Assembly: GCF_008642355.1 (NCBI RefSeq)
Contig: NZ_CP029193.1
Location: forward strand, 2,690,001 to 2,754,000
Direction of reading: 5' to 3'
DNA from: Streptomyces venezuelae
Lineage (GTDB): Bacteria > Actinomycetota > Actinomycetes > Streptomycetales > Streptomycetaceae
Length of the DNA stretch: 64,000 nt
In this document: positions 37,834 through 46,348 of the stretch, piece by piece
How the letters are laid out: the number at the start of each line of letters is the position of its first letter
How positions within the stretch are numbered: position 1 is the first letter of the stretch
The notes under the pieces: generated by a model
Database searches by the model: none
Seen by the model: only the letters and a program-made list of their open reading frames with translations
What the model was told of the DNA's origin: nothing
Translations under genes and position numbers: made by a program

Positions 37834-39012
37834 ATGGCAGCAGGCAGCACCCCCGGCGCGCCGGGTACCCCGGGTGCGCCCGGGACCCCCCGCGTCCTCC
37901 GCGCCATGAACGACCGAGCCGTGCTCGATCTTCTCGTCGCCCACGGCCCCCTCACCCGCACCCGCATCGGCGAGCTGACCGGGCTGTCCAAGCCGACGAC
38001 CTCGCAGCTCCTCGGCCGCCTCGCCGCCGCCGGGCTCGTCCACACCACCGGCAGTCTGAGCGGGCGGCCAGGGCCCAACGCCCAGTTGTACGAGATCGAC
38101 CCGGGCGCGGGGCACGTCGCCGCGCTCTCCGCCGACCCCACCGGAATCACCGCCCTCGTCGCCGACATCACCGGCACCGTGCTGGGAAGGGAGCGTGTGG
38201 AGGCCGACGCCGTCGCCGAGGACGTCCGGCACCGCACCGCCCAGCTCGTCACCGAGGCCGTCGACGGTGCCCTGCGCCAGGCGGGGCTCGGTCACGAGGA
38301 CCTCCGCGCCGCCGTCATCGGCACCCCCGGCGCCATCGACCCGCACACCGGCCAGCTCCGGTACGCCCCCCACCTGCCCGGCTGGCACTCGCGGACGCTG
38401 CGCGACGATCTCGCCGCCGTCCTCGGCACGCCGGTGGTCATCGAGAACGACGTGAACCTCGCCGCCGTCGCCGAGCAGTACGAGGGCGCCGCCCAGGACT
38501 ACGACAACTACGTGCTGACCTGGCTCGACGAAGGCGTCGGCGCCGCGATCGTGCTCGGCGGCACCCTGCTGCGCGGCGCGACCGGCGGCGCGGGCGAGAT
38601 CGGGTACATGCCACTGCCCGGCGCCCCCCTGGTGCGCGGCGGCGACGGCAGTGGCGACGGCGGCTTCGAGAGCCTCGTCTCCGCGTACGTCGTACGGGAA
38701 CTCACCGGCGGCGGCGCGACCCTGGCGGAGGTGATGGCCGACGACGCCGCGCTCGGCGAGGTCGCCCGCCGCATCGCCACCGGCATCGCCGCCGTCGTCG
38801 CCGTCGTCGACCCCGAACTCGTCGTGCTCTCCGGCTCCGTGGCCCAGGCGGGCGGCGACAAGCTGCGCGCCAGGGTCGAGGAGGAGCTCACCGGCCTCGC
38901 CCTGCCCCGCCCCCACATCCGCATCAGCGAACTCGACGGCGACCCGATCCTCACCGGCGCCCTGCGCTCCGCTCTCACCCAGGCCCGTGACCGGGTCTTC
39001 GACACGGCCTGA
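37834..39012 (+). CDS. ROK-family transcriptional regulator
   Basis: A 392-residue regulator of sugar genes. It has a Gly/Pro-rich start, an N-terminal winged helix (ARNDRAVLD-like start, then LTRTRIGELTGLSKPTTSQL, residues 41-60) and a ROK sugar-kinase-like domain from about residue 95 with AVIGTPGAID, VVIENDVNLAAVAE and GATGGAGEIGYMPL. The ROK zinc motif CxCGxxGC is absent, as in several actinobacterial regulators. The ATG follows AGGTGG. It stands first, in the same direction as the uptake operon, and presumably controls it in response to the imported sugar or its phosphate. Confidence 0.92.
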   Translation: MAAGSTPGAPGTPGAPGTPRVLRAMNDRAVLDLLVAHGPLTRTRIGELTGLSKPTTSQLLGRLAAAGLVHTTGSLSGRPGPNAQLYEIDPGAGHVAALSADPTGITALVADITGTVLGRERVEADAVAEDVRHRTAQLVTEAVDGALRQAGLGHEDLRAAVIGTPGAIDPHTGQLRYAPHLPGWHSRTLRDDLAAVLGTPVVIENDVNLAAVAEQYEGAAQDYDNYVLTWLDEGVGAAIVLGGTLLRGATGGAGEIGYMPLPGAPLVRGGDGSGDGGFESLVSAYVVRELTGGGATLAEVMADDAALGEVARRIATGIAAVVAVVDPELVVLSGSVAQAGGDKLRARVEEELTGLALPRPHIRISELDGDPILTGALRSALTQARDRVFDTA

Positions 39013-39098
39013 GAAATCAGCCTGAGAAACGAGCCTGAGAGAACAGCCCGAGAAACCAGCCTGAGAGACCGGCCTTAGAGACCGGCCCGAGAAACCCC
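39008..39098 (+). repeat. Seven tandem copies of a 13-bp unit spanning the ROK stop codon
   Basis: Units of the type CCTGAGARAYCRG repeat seven times without gaps. The first includes the TGA stop of the ROK gene. Because 13 is not divisible by three, successive TGA/TAG triplets fall in all three frames. The array ends 41 bp before the binding-protein start and so forms its untranslated leader if the genes are co-transcribed. Confidence 0.85.
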
Positions 39099-39139
39099 CT
39101 TACCCGACCGCTCACCGCTCCCCGTAAAGGAAGTCCGCC

Positions 39140-40480
39140 ATGCCGCGATGGCGCATGCCCACCTGCGCGTCCGCGGCGCTCGCCGCAGCCGGCCTGTTGC
39201 TCTCCGGCTGTGCCAACCCGAGCGTCGGCAGCGCGAACGACGACCCGACGAAACCGGTCACCCTCAAGTTCTGGCACGGCTGGGCGACGCCCGGCGAGGT
39301 CAAGGCCGTGAACGACAGCATCGACCGGTTCGAGAAGCTGCACCCGAACATCACGGTCAAGGCCACCGGGAACGTGTCCGACGAGACCATCAACCAGGCC
39401 CTGCGGGCGGGCGGCGACAAGGCGCCGGACGTGGTGTCCTCGTTCACCACCAACAACGTGGGCCAGTACTGCGACTCCGGGATGTGGGTGGACCTCGACC
39501 CGTTCATGAAGAAGACCGGCCTCGACAAGCACAAGACGTTCCCCAAGACGCTCCTCGACTACACGAGCTACCGCGGCAACCAGTGCGCGCTGCCGCTGCT
39601 CGCGGACGCCTTCGGGATGTACTACAACAAGGACGCCTTCGACGAGGCGGGCATCGAGCGGCCGCCCCGCACGATGTCCGAGTTCGAGAAGGCCGCCAAG
39701 AAGCTGACCGTCCGGAGTGGGAAGGGCTCGTACAAGCGGGTCGGGTTCATGCCCAACTTCCGCTTCTACCAGAACAGTCCGGACCGGCTCTTCGCCCAGT
39801 GGGGGCCCGAGTATTTCGATGCCGACGGCGACTCGCGGCTCGCCGATGAGCCGTCGACCTACAAGTTCTTCAAGACCGCGACGCGGCTCGCCGACGCTCA
39901 GGGCGGGTTCGACGACCTGGAGCGGTTCCGGATGACCTTCGGCGACGAGATGTCCAGCCAGAACGCCTTCCTGACCCAGAAGGTCGCCATGCACCTCGAC
40001 GGCGAGTGGCGCGGGTTGATGCTGAAGGACGCGAAGGCCGAGTTCAACTGGGACGTGGCGCCGTTGCCCGTACCCGACGACCAGGCCGACACGTACGGGC
40101 GCGGCTTCATCACCGGCACCGTCGCCGGCATCGCGCACAGCAGCAAGCACCAGAACGCCGCGTGGGAGCTCGTGCGGTTCCTGACCGCCGACACGAAGCA
40201 GGTCGTGAACTTCGCGAACGCCATCCACAACGTGCCCTCCACGTTCGCCGCGCTCAAGTCGCCGGACCTGGACGCCGATCCGACCTTCCGGACCTTCTTC
40301 GACATCCTGGAGAACAAGCACAGCAAGGCCCTGCCGCCCTCCGTCAACGGCGGCGCGTACGTCGTCTCGCTGGGGGACTTCGCCTACGGCGTCGAGGCCG
40401 GGCGCGTCTCCGACCTGCGCAAGGGCCTGAAGAAACTCGACGAGCAGATCGACGCCGACACCCTCCAGTCGAAGAGCTGA
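39140..40480 (+). CDS. Sugar ABC transporter substrate-binding lipoprotein
   Basis: A 446-residue extracellular binding protein. The signal peptide ends in the lipobox LLSG-C with Cys24. The family-1 solute-binding fold is evident: VTLKFWHGWATPGE, DVVSSFTTNNVGQYCDSGMW, ALPLLADAFGMYYNKDAFDE and FITGTVAGIAHSSKH. This type binds oligosaccharides. AAAGGAAG lies six bases before the ATG. It is the first structural gene of a five-gene run (binding protein, two permeases, GH4 enzyme, kinase). The specific sugar cannot be told; downstream enzymes suggest a beta-glucoside or amino sugar. Confidence 0.93.
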   Translation: MPRWRMPTCASAALAAAGLLLSGCANPSVGSANDDPTKPVTLKFWHGWATPGEVKAVNDSIDRFEKLHPNITVKATGNVSDETINQALRAGGDKAPDVVSSFTTNNVGQYCDSGMWVDLDPFMKKTGLDKHKTFPKTLLDYTSYRGNQCALPLLADAFGMYYNKDAFDEAGIERPPRTMSEFEKAAKKLTVRSGKGSYKRVGFMPNFRFYQNSPDRLFAQWGPEYFDADGDSRLADEPSTYKFFKTATRLADAQGGFDDLERFRMTFGDEMSSQNAFLTQKVAMHLDGEWRGLMLKDAKAEFNWDVAPLPVPDDQADTYGRGFITGTVAGIAHSSKHQNAAWELVRFLTADTKQVVNFANAIHNVPSTFAALKSPDLDADPTFRTFFDILENKHSKALPPSVNGGAYVVSLGDFAYGVEAGRVSDLRKGLKKLDEQIDADTLQSKS

Positions 40481-40492
40481 GGACCCCGACCC

Positions 40493-41428
40493 ATGGCAAT
40501 GTCCCTGTCCGACCCGGCACGCCGCCGCCTGCGCACGCTCGGGTTCCTCTCCCCCTGGCTGGTCGGCTTCAGCGTCTTCTTCGCGTACCCGCTGATCGCC
40601 ACCGTCTACTTCTCCTTCATGCACTACAACCAGATCAAGGAGCCCACCTTCGTGGGCCTCAGGAACTGGACGTACGTGTTCGAGCAGATGCCCTTGTTCG
40701 GGCCCGCCCTGCGGAACACCCTCTGGCTCGTCGTGATCATGGTGGCCGTGCGGGTGGTCTTCGGGCTCTCGCTCGGGCTGCTGATCACGAAGATCAAGAC
40801 GGGGGCGGGGTTCTTCCGCACCGCCTTCTACATCCCGTACCTCGCGCCGCCGGTGGCCGCCACCGTCGCCTTCGTCTTCCTGCTCAACCCGGGCTCGGGG
40901 CCGGTCAACGAGATCCTCGGCTCCATAGGCATCTCCGGGCCCAACTGGTTCAACGATCCGGACACCGCCAAGCCCTCGCTCGTACTGCTCTCCCTGTGGG
41001 GCATCGGCGACCTGATGGTGATCTTCATGGCCGCACTGCTCGACGTACCGAAGGAGCAGTACGAGGCCGCCGAACTGGACGGCGCGGGGCCGTGGGCGAA
41101 GTTCCGCTACGTGACGTGGCCGTCGATCACGCCGATCGTGATGTTCGCGGTGGTCACGGGCGTCGTGCAGACCATGCAGTACTACACACAGGCCCTGGTC
41201 GCGGGGAAGGTCGCGTCCGGCGTCAACATCGGGCCCGGGTCCGTCATCCAGCCGGGATACCCCGACCACTCGACCCTCACGGTGCCCCAGCTCGTCTACC
41301 AAATGGGCTTCCAGAACTTCAACACCGGTGCCGCGTGCGTGCTTTCGCTCGTGCTCTTCGCCATCGCCATGGCCGTGACGATGCTCCTGATGCGCAAGCG
41401 CTCCGGGCTGCTCGCGGCCGAGGACTGA
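40493..41428 (+). CDS. Sugar ABC transporter permease, MalF type
   Basis: A 311-residue membrane protein with six predicted helices. It carries the EAA loop EQYEAAELDGAGPWAKFRYV, the contact site for the ATPase. The first helix follows LGFLSPWLVGFSVFF. It starts 12 bp after the binding-protein gene and is followed by the second permease after 24 bp. No ATPase gene is in the operon, so it presumably shares a multi-sugar ATPase (MsiK) encoded elsewhere, as known in Streptomyces. Confidence 0.95.
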   Translation: MAMSLSDPARRRLRTLGFLSPWLVGFSVFFAYPLIATVYFSFMHYNQIKEPTFVGLRNWTYVFEQMPLFGPALRNTLWLVVIMVAVRVVFGLSLGLLITKIKTGAGFFRTAFYIPYLAPPVAATVAFVFLLNPGSGPVNEILGSIGISGPNWFNDPDTAKPSLVLLSLWGIGDLMVIFMAALLDVPKEQYEAAELDGAGPWAKFRYVTWPSITPIVMFAVVTGVVQTMQYYTQALVAGKVASGVNIGPGSVIQPGYPDHSTLTVPQLVYQMGFQNFNTGAACVLSLVLFAIAMAVTMLLMRKRSGLLAAED

Positions 41429-41446
41429 GGATTGAGGACTGAGGAC
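41419..41446 (+). repeat. 7-bp TGAGGAC-type tandem repeat across the MalF stop codon
   Basis: Four 7-bp units (cgaggac, tgaggat, tgaggac, tgaggac) run from the last codons of the permease gene. The true stop TGA (41426) is repeated at 41433 and 41440, one in each frame. The last units also supply the GAGGAC site before the next ATG. Confidence 0.75.
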
Positions 41447-41452
41447 ATCCCG

Positions 41453-42367
41453 ATGACTTCCACTGCTCTCAGCGCGCCCGCGTCGGCGTCGACACCCGAA
41501 CGGACCTCCCCGAACCGGGGACCCGCCGCCGCCCGAGCCCGCCGCAAGCGGATCCTGCACTGGATCGCCGTGCACAGCGTCGCGATAGCCGTCGCGCTGC
41601 TGTTCCTGCTGCCGTTCGTCTTCGTCTTCCTGACGTCGGTGATGAGCGACTCGCAGGCCATGAGCGGCGACCTGTGGCCCGACTCCTGGCACTGGTCGAA
41701 CTACAAGGCCGTGTTCGAGACGCCGGGCTTCCTCGACTGGTGGCGCAACTCGCTCATGTACGCGGGGCTCGGCACCCTCTTCACGGTCTGCTCGGCGATC
41801 CCCGTGGCGTACGCGCTCGCCAAGTTCCGCTTCCGCGGACGCCGCACCGCGATGCTGCTCGTCATCTCGACGATGATGCTGCCGCCGCAGGTGATCGTGA
41901 TCCCCATGTACCTGGTGTGGGCCCAGCAGTTTCATCTGTCGGGGACCCTGTGGCCGCTGATCATTCCCATGGCGTTCGGTGACGCGTACTCGATCTTCCT
42001 CCTTCGGCAGTTCCTGCTGACCATCCCCAAGGAGTACATCGAGTCGGCGAAGGTCGACGGGTGCGGGGAGTTCCGCACCATGGTGAAGATCGTGGTGCCG
42101 ATGGCCAAGCCCGGCATCGCCGCCATCGCGCTCTTCCAGTTCTTCTACTGCTGGAACGACTACTTCGGACCTCAGATCTACGCCGCACAGAACCCCGGCG
42201 CCTGGACGCTCAGCTACGGCCTCGAGTCGTTCAAGAGCGCCCATGCCGTCAACTGGAACATGACCATGGCCGCGACGCTGCTCGTCATGGCCCCCGTCAT
42301 CATCGTCTTCTTCTTCGCACAGAAGGCCTTCGTCGAAGGCGTCACCCTCACCGGAGTAAAGGGCTGA
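41453..42367 (+). CDS. Sugar ABC transporter permease, MalG type
   Basis: A 304-residue membrane protein with a 40-residue Ala/Pro/Arg-rich cytosolic N-terminus and six predicted helices. The EAA loop reads EYIESAKVDGCGEFRTMVKI. GAGGAC from the junction repeat precedes the ATG at 41453. It pairs with the MalF-type permease and is followed by the GH4 gene after 8 bp. Confidence 0.95.
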   Translation: MTSTALSAPASASTPERTSPNRGPAAARARRKRILHWIAVHSVAIAVALLFLLPFVFVFLTSVMSDSQAMSGDLWPDSWHWSNYKAVFETPGFLDWWRNSLMYAGLGTLFTVCSAIPVAYALAKFRFRGRRTAMLLVISTMMLPPQVIVIPMYLVWAQQFHLSGTLWPLIIPMAFGDAYSIFLLRQFLLTIPKEYIESAKVDGCGEFRTMVKIVVPMAKPGIAAIALFQFFYCWNDYFGPQIYAAQNPGAWTLSYGLESFKSAHAVNWNMTMAATLLVMAPVIIVFFFAQKAFVEGVTLTGVKG

Positions 42368-42375
42368 GAACCGAT

Positions 42376-43641
42376 ATGAAGCTCGCAGTGGTCGGCGGAG
42401 GGTCGACCTACACACCCGAACTCATCGACGGATTCGCGCGGTTGAGGGACACCCTGCCGATCGGGGAACTCGTCCTCGTCGACCCGGCGGCCGACCGCCT
42501 GGAGCTGGTGGGCGGCCTCGCGCGGCGCATCTTCGCCAAGCAGGGCCACCCGGGCCGCATCGTCACCACGTCCGACGTGGACGCGGGCGTCGCGGACGCC
42601 GACGCGGTGCTGCTCCAACTGCGCGTCGGCGGGCAGGCCGCCCGCAACCAGGACGAGACATGGCCCCTGGAGTGCGGATGCGTCGGCCAGGAGACCACCG
42701 GCGCCGGCGGCCTCGCGAAGGCGCTGCGCACCGTCCCCGTCGTCCTCGACATCGCCGAGCGCGTCCGCCGCGCCAACCCGGACGCCTGGATCATCGACTT
42801 CACCAACCCCGTCGGCATCGTCACGCGGGCACTGCTGCAGGCCGGGCACAAGGCCGTCGGCCTGTGCAACGTCGCCATCGGCTTCCAGCGGAAGTTCGCG
42901 AAGCTCCTCGACGTCGCCCCCGGCGAGGTGCACCTGGACCACGTGGGCCTCAACCACCTGACGTGGGAGACGGGCGTACGCCTCGGGGGTCCGCAGGGCG
43001 ACGACATCCTGCCGAAGCTGCTCGCCGAGCACGGGGACGCGGTCGCCGAGGACCTGCGCATGCCGCGCGCGATTGTCGACCGGCTCGGCGTCGTCCCCTC
43101 GTACTACCTGCGCTACTACTACCAGCACGACGCCGTCGTCGAGGAGCTGCGGACCAAGCCGTCGCGCGCCGCCGAGGTCGCCGAGATGGAGAAGCAGCTC
43201 CTGGAGATGTACGGCGACCCGGCGCTCGACGAGAAGCCGGAACTGCTCGCCAAGCGCGGCGGCGCCTTCTACTCGGAAGCCGCCGTCGACCTCGCGGCCT
43301 CGCTGCTCGGCAACGGCGGCAGCCCCTACCAGGTGGTGAACACCGTCAACAACGGCACGCTGCCGTTCCTGCCCGACGACGCGGTCATCGAGGTGCAGGC
43401 CGCGGTGGACGGCTCGGGGGCGAAGCCACTGCCCGTGCCGAGGCTCGACCCGCTGTACGCCGGGCTCATCGCGAACGTCACCGGCTACGAGGACCTGGCA
43501 CTGCGGGCGGCCGTGCACGGCGGCCGCGAGCGGGTCTTCAAGGCGCTGCTCGCCCACCCGCTGATCGGGCAGTACGCGTACGCGGAGCAGCTCACCGACA
43601 GCCTGATCGCGCACAACCGGGAGCACCTGGCGTGGGCGTAG
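42376..43641 (+). CDS. GH4 family glycosidase (6-phospho-beta-glucosidase type)
   Basis: A 421-residue NAD- and Mn-dependent glycosidase that hydrolyses by a redox elimination mechanism. The N-terminal dinucleotide site is VVGGGSTYTPEL. Metal-binding Cys and His are in LCNVAIGF and GLNHLTWE, and DFTNPVGIVT is the family stretch before them. Similarity is to the LicH/CelF-like phospho-beta-glucosidase branch, which acts on 6-phosphorylated disaccharides; with ABC rather than PTS uptake, the downstream kinase may supply the phosphate. The stop overlaps the kinase start by 10 bp. Confidence 0.9.
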   Translation: MKLAVVGGGSTYTPELIDGFARLRDTLPIGELVLVDPAADRLELVGGLARRIFAKQGHPGRIVTTSDVDAGVADADAVLLQLRVGGQAARNQDETWPLECGCVGQETTGAGGLAKALRTVPVVLDIAERVRRANPDAWIIDFTNPVGIVTRALLQAGHKAVGLCNVAIGFQRKFAKLLDVAPGEVHLDHVGLNHLTWETGVRLGGPQGDDILPKLLAEHGDAVAEDLRMPRAIVDRLGVVPSYYLRYYYQHDAVVEELRTKPSRAAEVAEMEKQLLEMYGDPALDEKPELLAKRGGAFYSEAAVDLAASLLGNGGSPYQVVNTVNNGTLPFLPDDAVIEVQAAVDGSGAKPLPVPRLDPLYAGLIANVTGYEDLALRAAVHGGRERVFKALLAHPLIGQYAYAEQLTDSLIAHNREHLAWA

Positions 43642-44627
43642 GCACGAGCGTGCTCGCGATCGACGCGGGGAACAGCAAGACCGACGTCGCGGTGGTCGCG
43701 GCCGACGGACGGATCGTCGGCACGGCCCGCGGCGGCGGGTTCCAACCGCCGCGGGTCGGCGTCGAGACCGCGGTGGACACCCTGGAGGAGGCGGTGGCAC
43801 GGGCCCTCGCGGAGGCGGGCGCCGACTCCGTCGGGCACGTGTCGGCCTGCCTCGCCAACGCCGATCTCCCCGTCGAGGAGCGGGAGTTGGCGGAGGCGCT
43901 GCGCCGACGTGCGTGGGGCCCCTCGGTCGACGTCCGCAACGACACCTTCGCGATCCTGCGCGCCGGGCTCCGCGAGGACGCCGAGCCGCGCGGGGTCGCC
44001 GTGGTGTGCGGCGCGGGCATCAACTGCGTCGGCATGCTCCCGGACGGGCGCACCGCCCGCTTCCCCGCCATCGGCCGGATCTCCGGCGACTGGGGCGGGG
44101 GCGGCGGCCTCGCCGAGGAGGCGCTGTGGTTCGCGGCGCGTGCCGAGGACGGCCGGGGCGAGCCGACGGCGCTGCGCGAGACGCTGCCCGCGCACTTCGG
44201 TCTCGAGTCCATGTACGCGCTGATCGAGGCGCTGCACCTGGGGAGGGTGTCACCGGTGCGGCGGCACGAGCTGACGCCGGTCCTGTTCGCCACCGCGGCC
44301 GCCGGTGACGCCGTGGCCCGCGCGGTGGTGGACCGGATGGCCGAGGAGGTCGTCGCCATGGCGACGGTGGCCCTGGAGCGGCTGGATCTGCTCGACGAGG
44401 AGGCGCCGGTGCTGCTCGGCGGCAGTGTCCTGGCCGCGCGGCATCCTCAACTGGACGACGGGGTAAGGGTGTTGCTCGCGGAGCGGGCGCCCAAGGCGGT
44501 GCCGCGGGTCGTCGTCGCACGTCCCGTGCTCGGCGCGGCACTCCTCGGCCTCGACCACGTCGCGGCGGCGGGAGAGGTGTACGCGCGCGTGCGCGGCCAT
44601 TACGAGGACGGCGCGCGCGGCGAATGA
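43632..44627 (+). CDS. BadF/BadG-type sugar kinase (N-acetylglucosamine-kinase-like)
   Basis: A 331-residue ASKHA-fold kinase. The phosphate-1 motif is LAIDAGNSKTDVAVV. A second motif follows as DVRNDTFAIL, then GVAVVCGAGINCVG and RISGDWGGGGGLAEEAL, typical of GlcNAc kinases of the BcrAD/BadFG family. GTG at 43632 has GGAG eight bases upstream and overlaps the GH4 stop, showing translational coupling. It probably phosphorylates the imported sugar or its hydrolysis product. A hairpin follows. Confidence 0.88.
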   Translation: MGVGTSVLAIDAGNSKTDVAVVAADGRIVGTARGGGFQPPRVGVETAVDTLEEAVARALAEAGADSVGHVSACLANADLPVEERELAEALRRRAWGPSVDVRNDTFAILRAGLREDAEPRGVAVVCGAGINCVGMLPDGRTARFPAIGRISGDWGGGGGLAEEALWFAARAEDGRGEPTALRETLPAHFGLESMYALIEALHLGRVSPVRRHELTPVLFATAAAGDAVARAVVDRMAEEVVAMATVALERLDLLDEEAPVLLGGSVLAARHPQLDDGVRVLLAERAPKAVPRVVVARPVLGAALLGLDHVAAAGEVYARVRGHYEDGARGE

Positions 44628-44632
44628 CGTGC

Positions 44633-44663
44633 TTCCCGCCTGCGCCGTGCGCGCGGGCGGGAA
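44633..44663 (+). terminator. Terminator at the end of the sugar operon
   Basis: A 13-bp stem (44633-44645 with 44651-44663, one G-T pair) has a 5-nt loop and starts 6 bp after the kinase stop. It separates the sugar operon from the signalling cluster. Confidence 0.8.
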
Positions 44664-44833
44664 CCGAACACCCCCGAATCTCGTGTTCTGAAGCAGGGAT
44701 ACGCACAAGATCCAGTCAACACCTGTGCGGATGTCGGTCCCTGCGGCAATACTTGCGGCCGTGCACTTCTTCCCGCTCCGCGCGCGACGGGCGGAGACCA
44801 GCGTCCGATGACCGAGGGGGAGGTCGAGGCAAG

Positions 44834-46348
44834 GTGACACATCCGCCGAACGGCGGCGCGGTGCCGTCGGGTCCGCCCGGACAGGCACCGGCCGTGCCCG
44901 CCCAGGCTCCGATGCGGCCCGCACAGGCTCCGCGCCAACCCGCGCCGACGATGCCCGCCGTGCCGCCCCAGACGCCGAACGCACCGTCCGCGCCGTCCGC
45001 GCCGTCCGCCGCGCCGCGCCGCACCGCCTGGTCCGAGGGCGTCGACCGGCTGCGGGCCGCGGCGACCACGGAGCCGGGCAAGCTGCGCATCATCGGCGCG
45101 GTCCTCGCGCTCCTCGTCGTCGCGTTCGGCGCGGTCACCACCTGGCAGATGACGGAGCGCTCGGCCGCGGCCGACGACGTGCTGCACCGCAGCCAGCCGC
45201 TGAGCGCCGACGCGGCCGCCATCTACCGCTCGCTGGCCGACGCCAACACCGCGGCGTCCAGCGGGTTCCTCGCGGGCGGCCAGGAGCCGGCCGCCGTCCG
45301 CGCGCGGTACGAGCGGGACATCGAGCGGGCCTCCGAGAAGCTGGCGACCGCCGCGTCGAACGCGGGCGCGGACTCGTCGTCGGCGACCGCGGTGGGCAAG
45401 CTGAACCGGCTCCTGCCCGAGTACACGGGCCTGATCGAGCGCGCCCGTGCCAACAACCGGCAGGGCCTGCCGCTGGGCGGCGCCTATCTGCGGTACGCGA
45501 ACGACAAGATGCAGACGCAGATGCTCCCGGCCGCCGAGAAGCTCTACAAGGCGGAGAACGAACGGCTCGGCGACGACTACGGCAACGCGAAGCCGTACCC
45601 CTGGTTCGCGATCGCCCTCGGCGTCCTCGCGCTCGCCGCGCTCGGCTGGGCGCAGCACCGCAACTACCGCCGTACGAACCGGGTGTTCAACCACGGCCTG
45701 CTCGCCGCGACCGCGGCCGCCACGGTCGTGCTGCTCTGGCTCGTCGTCGGGCACACCTTCGCGCGCTCGGGACTCGACGACTCGTACGACAACGGCGTGC
45801 GATCCCTGAACGTCCTCAACGACGCCCGCATCAGTTCCCTGAAGGCGCGGGGCAACGAGAACCTGACCCTGGTCAGCCGCGGCGCGGAGACCACCGAGGT
45901 GGGCGGCAGGTCGGAGGACAAGTTCGACGTCGCCTACCGCGCGCAGATGAAGCAGCTGGGCGGTGCCGACAGCGGCCTGCTCGGCAGGGCGGCCGACCTC
46001 GCCGACGACTCGGAGGGCGGGAATCCGGTCGCCGAGGCCGCGAAGAACGTGGGCGTCTGGAAGGACCGCCACCAGGTGGCCCGCTCCAGCGACGACTCCG
46101 GTGACTACCAGGGGGCGCTCGACAAGGTCATCGGCTCCAAGGACGACGAGCCGACCGGCGAGTGCTTCGACAACGTGGACGCGGCCCTCGACCGGGCCCT
46201 GGCGCACGAACAGCGCGAGTTCCAGCAGGCCGCGAAGGACGGCAGGGGCGCCATGAGCGGTCTCGCCGTCGGCGCCGCCGTCCTCGCGGTCCTCGCCGCG
46301 GCGGGCGCCGTCCTCGGCATCGGCCGCAGGCTTTCGGAGTACCGGTGA
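44834..46348 (+). CDS. glnX: GlnX-like membrane protein of the PknG signalling system
   Basis: A 504-residue membrane protein. A Pro/Ala-rich cytosolic start (about 75 residues) is followed by helices near residues 84-103, 257-274, 288-307 and 478-498. The two regions between (about 105-255 and 310-475) would be extracytoplasmic, helical and receptor-like. In mycobacteria GlnX sits in the membrane beside GlnH and PknG and relays amino-acid status to the kinase. The same order is found here, so I call it by synteny and topology rather than by motif. The GTG at 44834 follows GAGG. Its stop overlaps the next start (GTGA). Confidence 0.72.
   Translation: MTHPPNGGAVPSGPPGQAPAVPAQAPMRPAQAPRQPAPTMPAVPPQTPNAPSAPSAPSAAPRRTAWSEGVDRLRAAATTEPGKLRIIGAVLALLVVAFGAVTTWQMTERSAAADDVLHRSQPLSADAAAIYRSLADANTAASSGFLAGGQEPAAVRARYERDIERASEKLATAASNAGADSSSATAVGKLNRLLPEYTGLIERARANNRQGLPLGGAYLRYANDKMQTQMLPAAEKLYKAENERLGDDYGNAKPYPWFAIALGVLALAALGWAQHRNYRRTNRVFNHGLLAATAAATVVLLWLVVGHTFARSGLDDSYDNGVRSLNVLNDARISSLKARGNENLTLVSRGAETTEVGGRSEDKFDVAYRAQMKQLGGADSGLLGRAADLADDSEGGNPVAEAAKNVGVWKDRHQVARSSDDSGDYQGALDKVIGSKDDEPTGECFDNVDAALDRALAHEQREFQQAAKDGRGAMSGLAVGAAVLAVLAAAGAVLGIGRRLSEYR

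Noticed and set aside
37650..39140. DasR-type operators (TGGTCTAGACCA) near the sugar operon
   Set aside because: I looked for the core palindrome in both leaders and found none; the visible palindromes are of another type.
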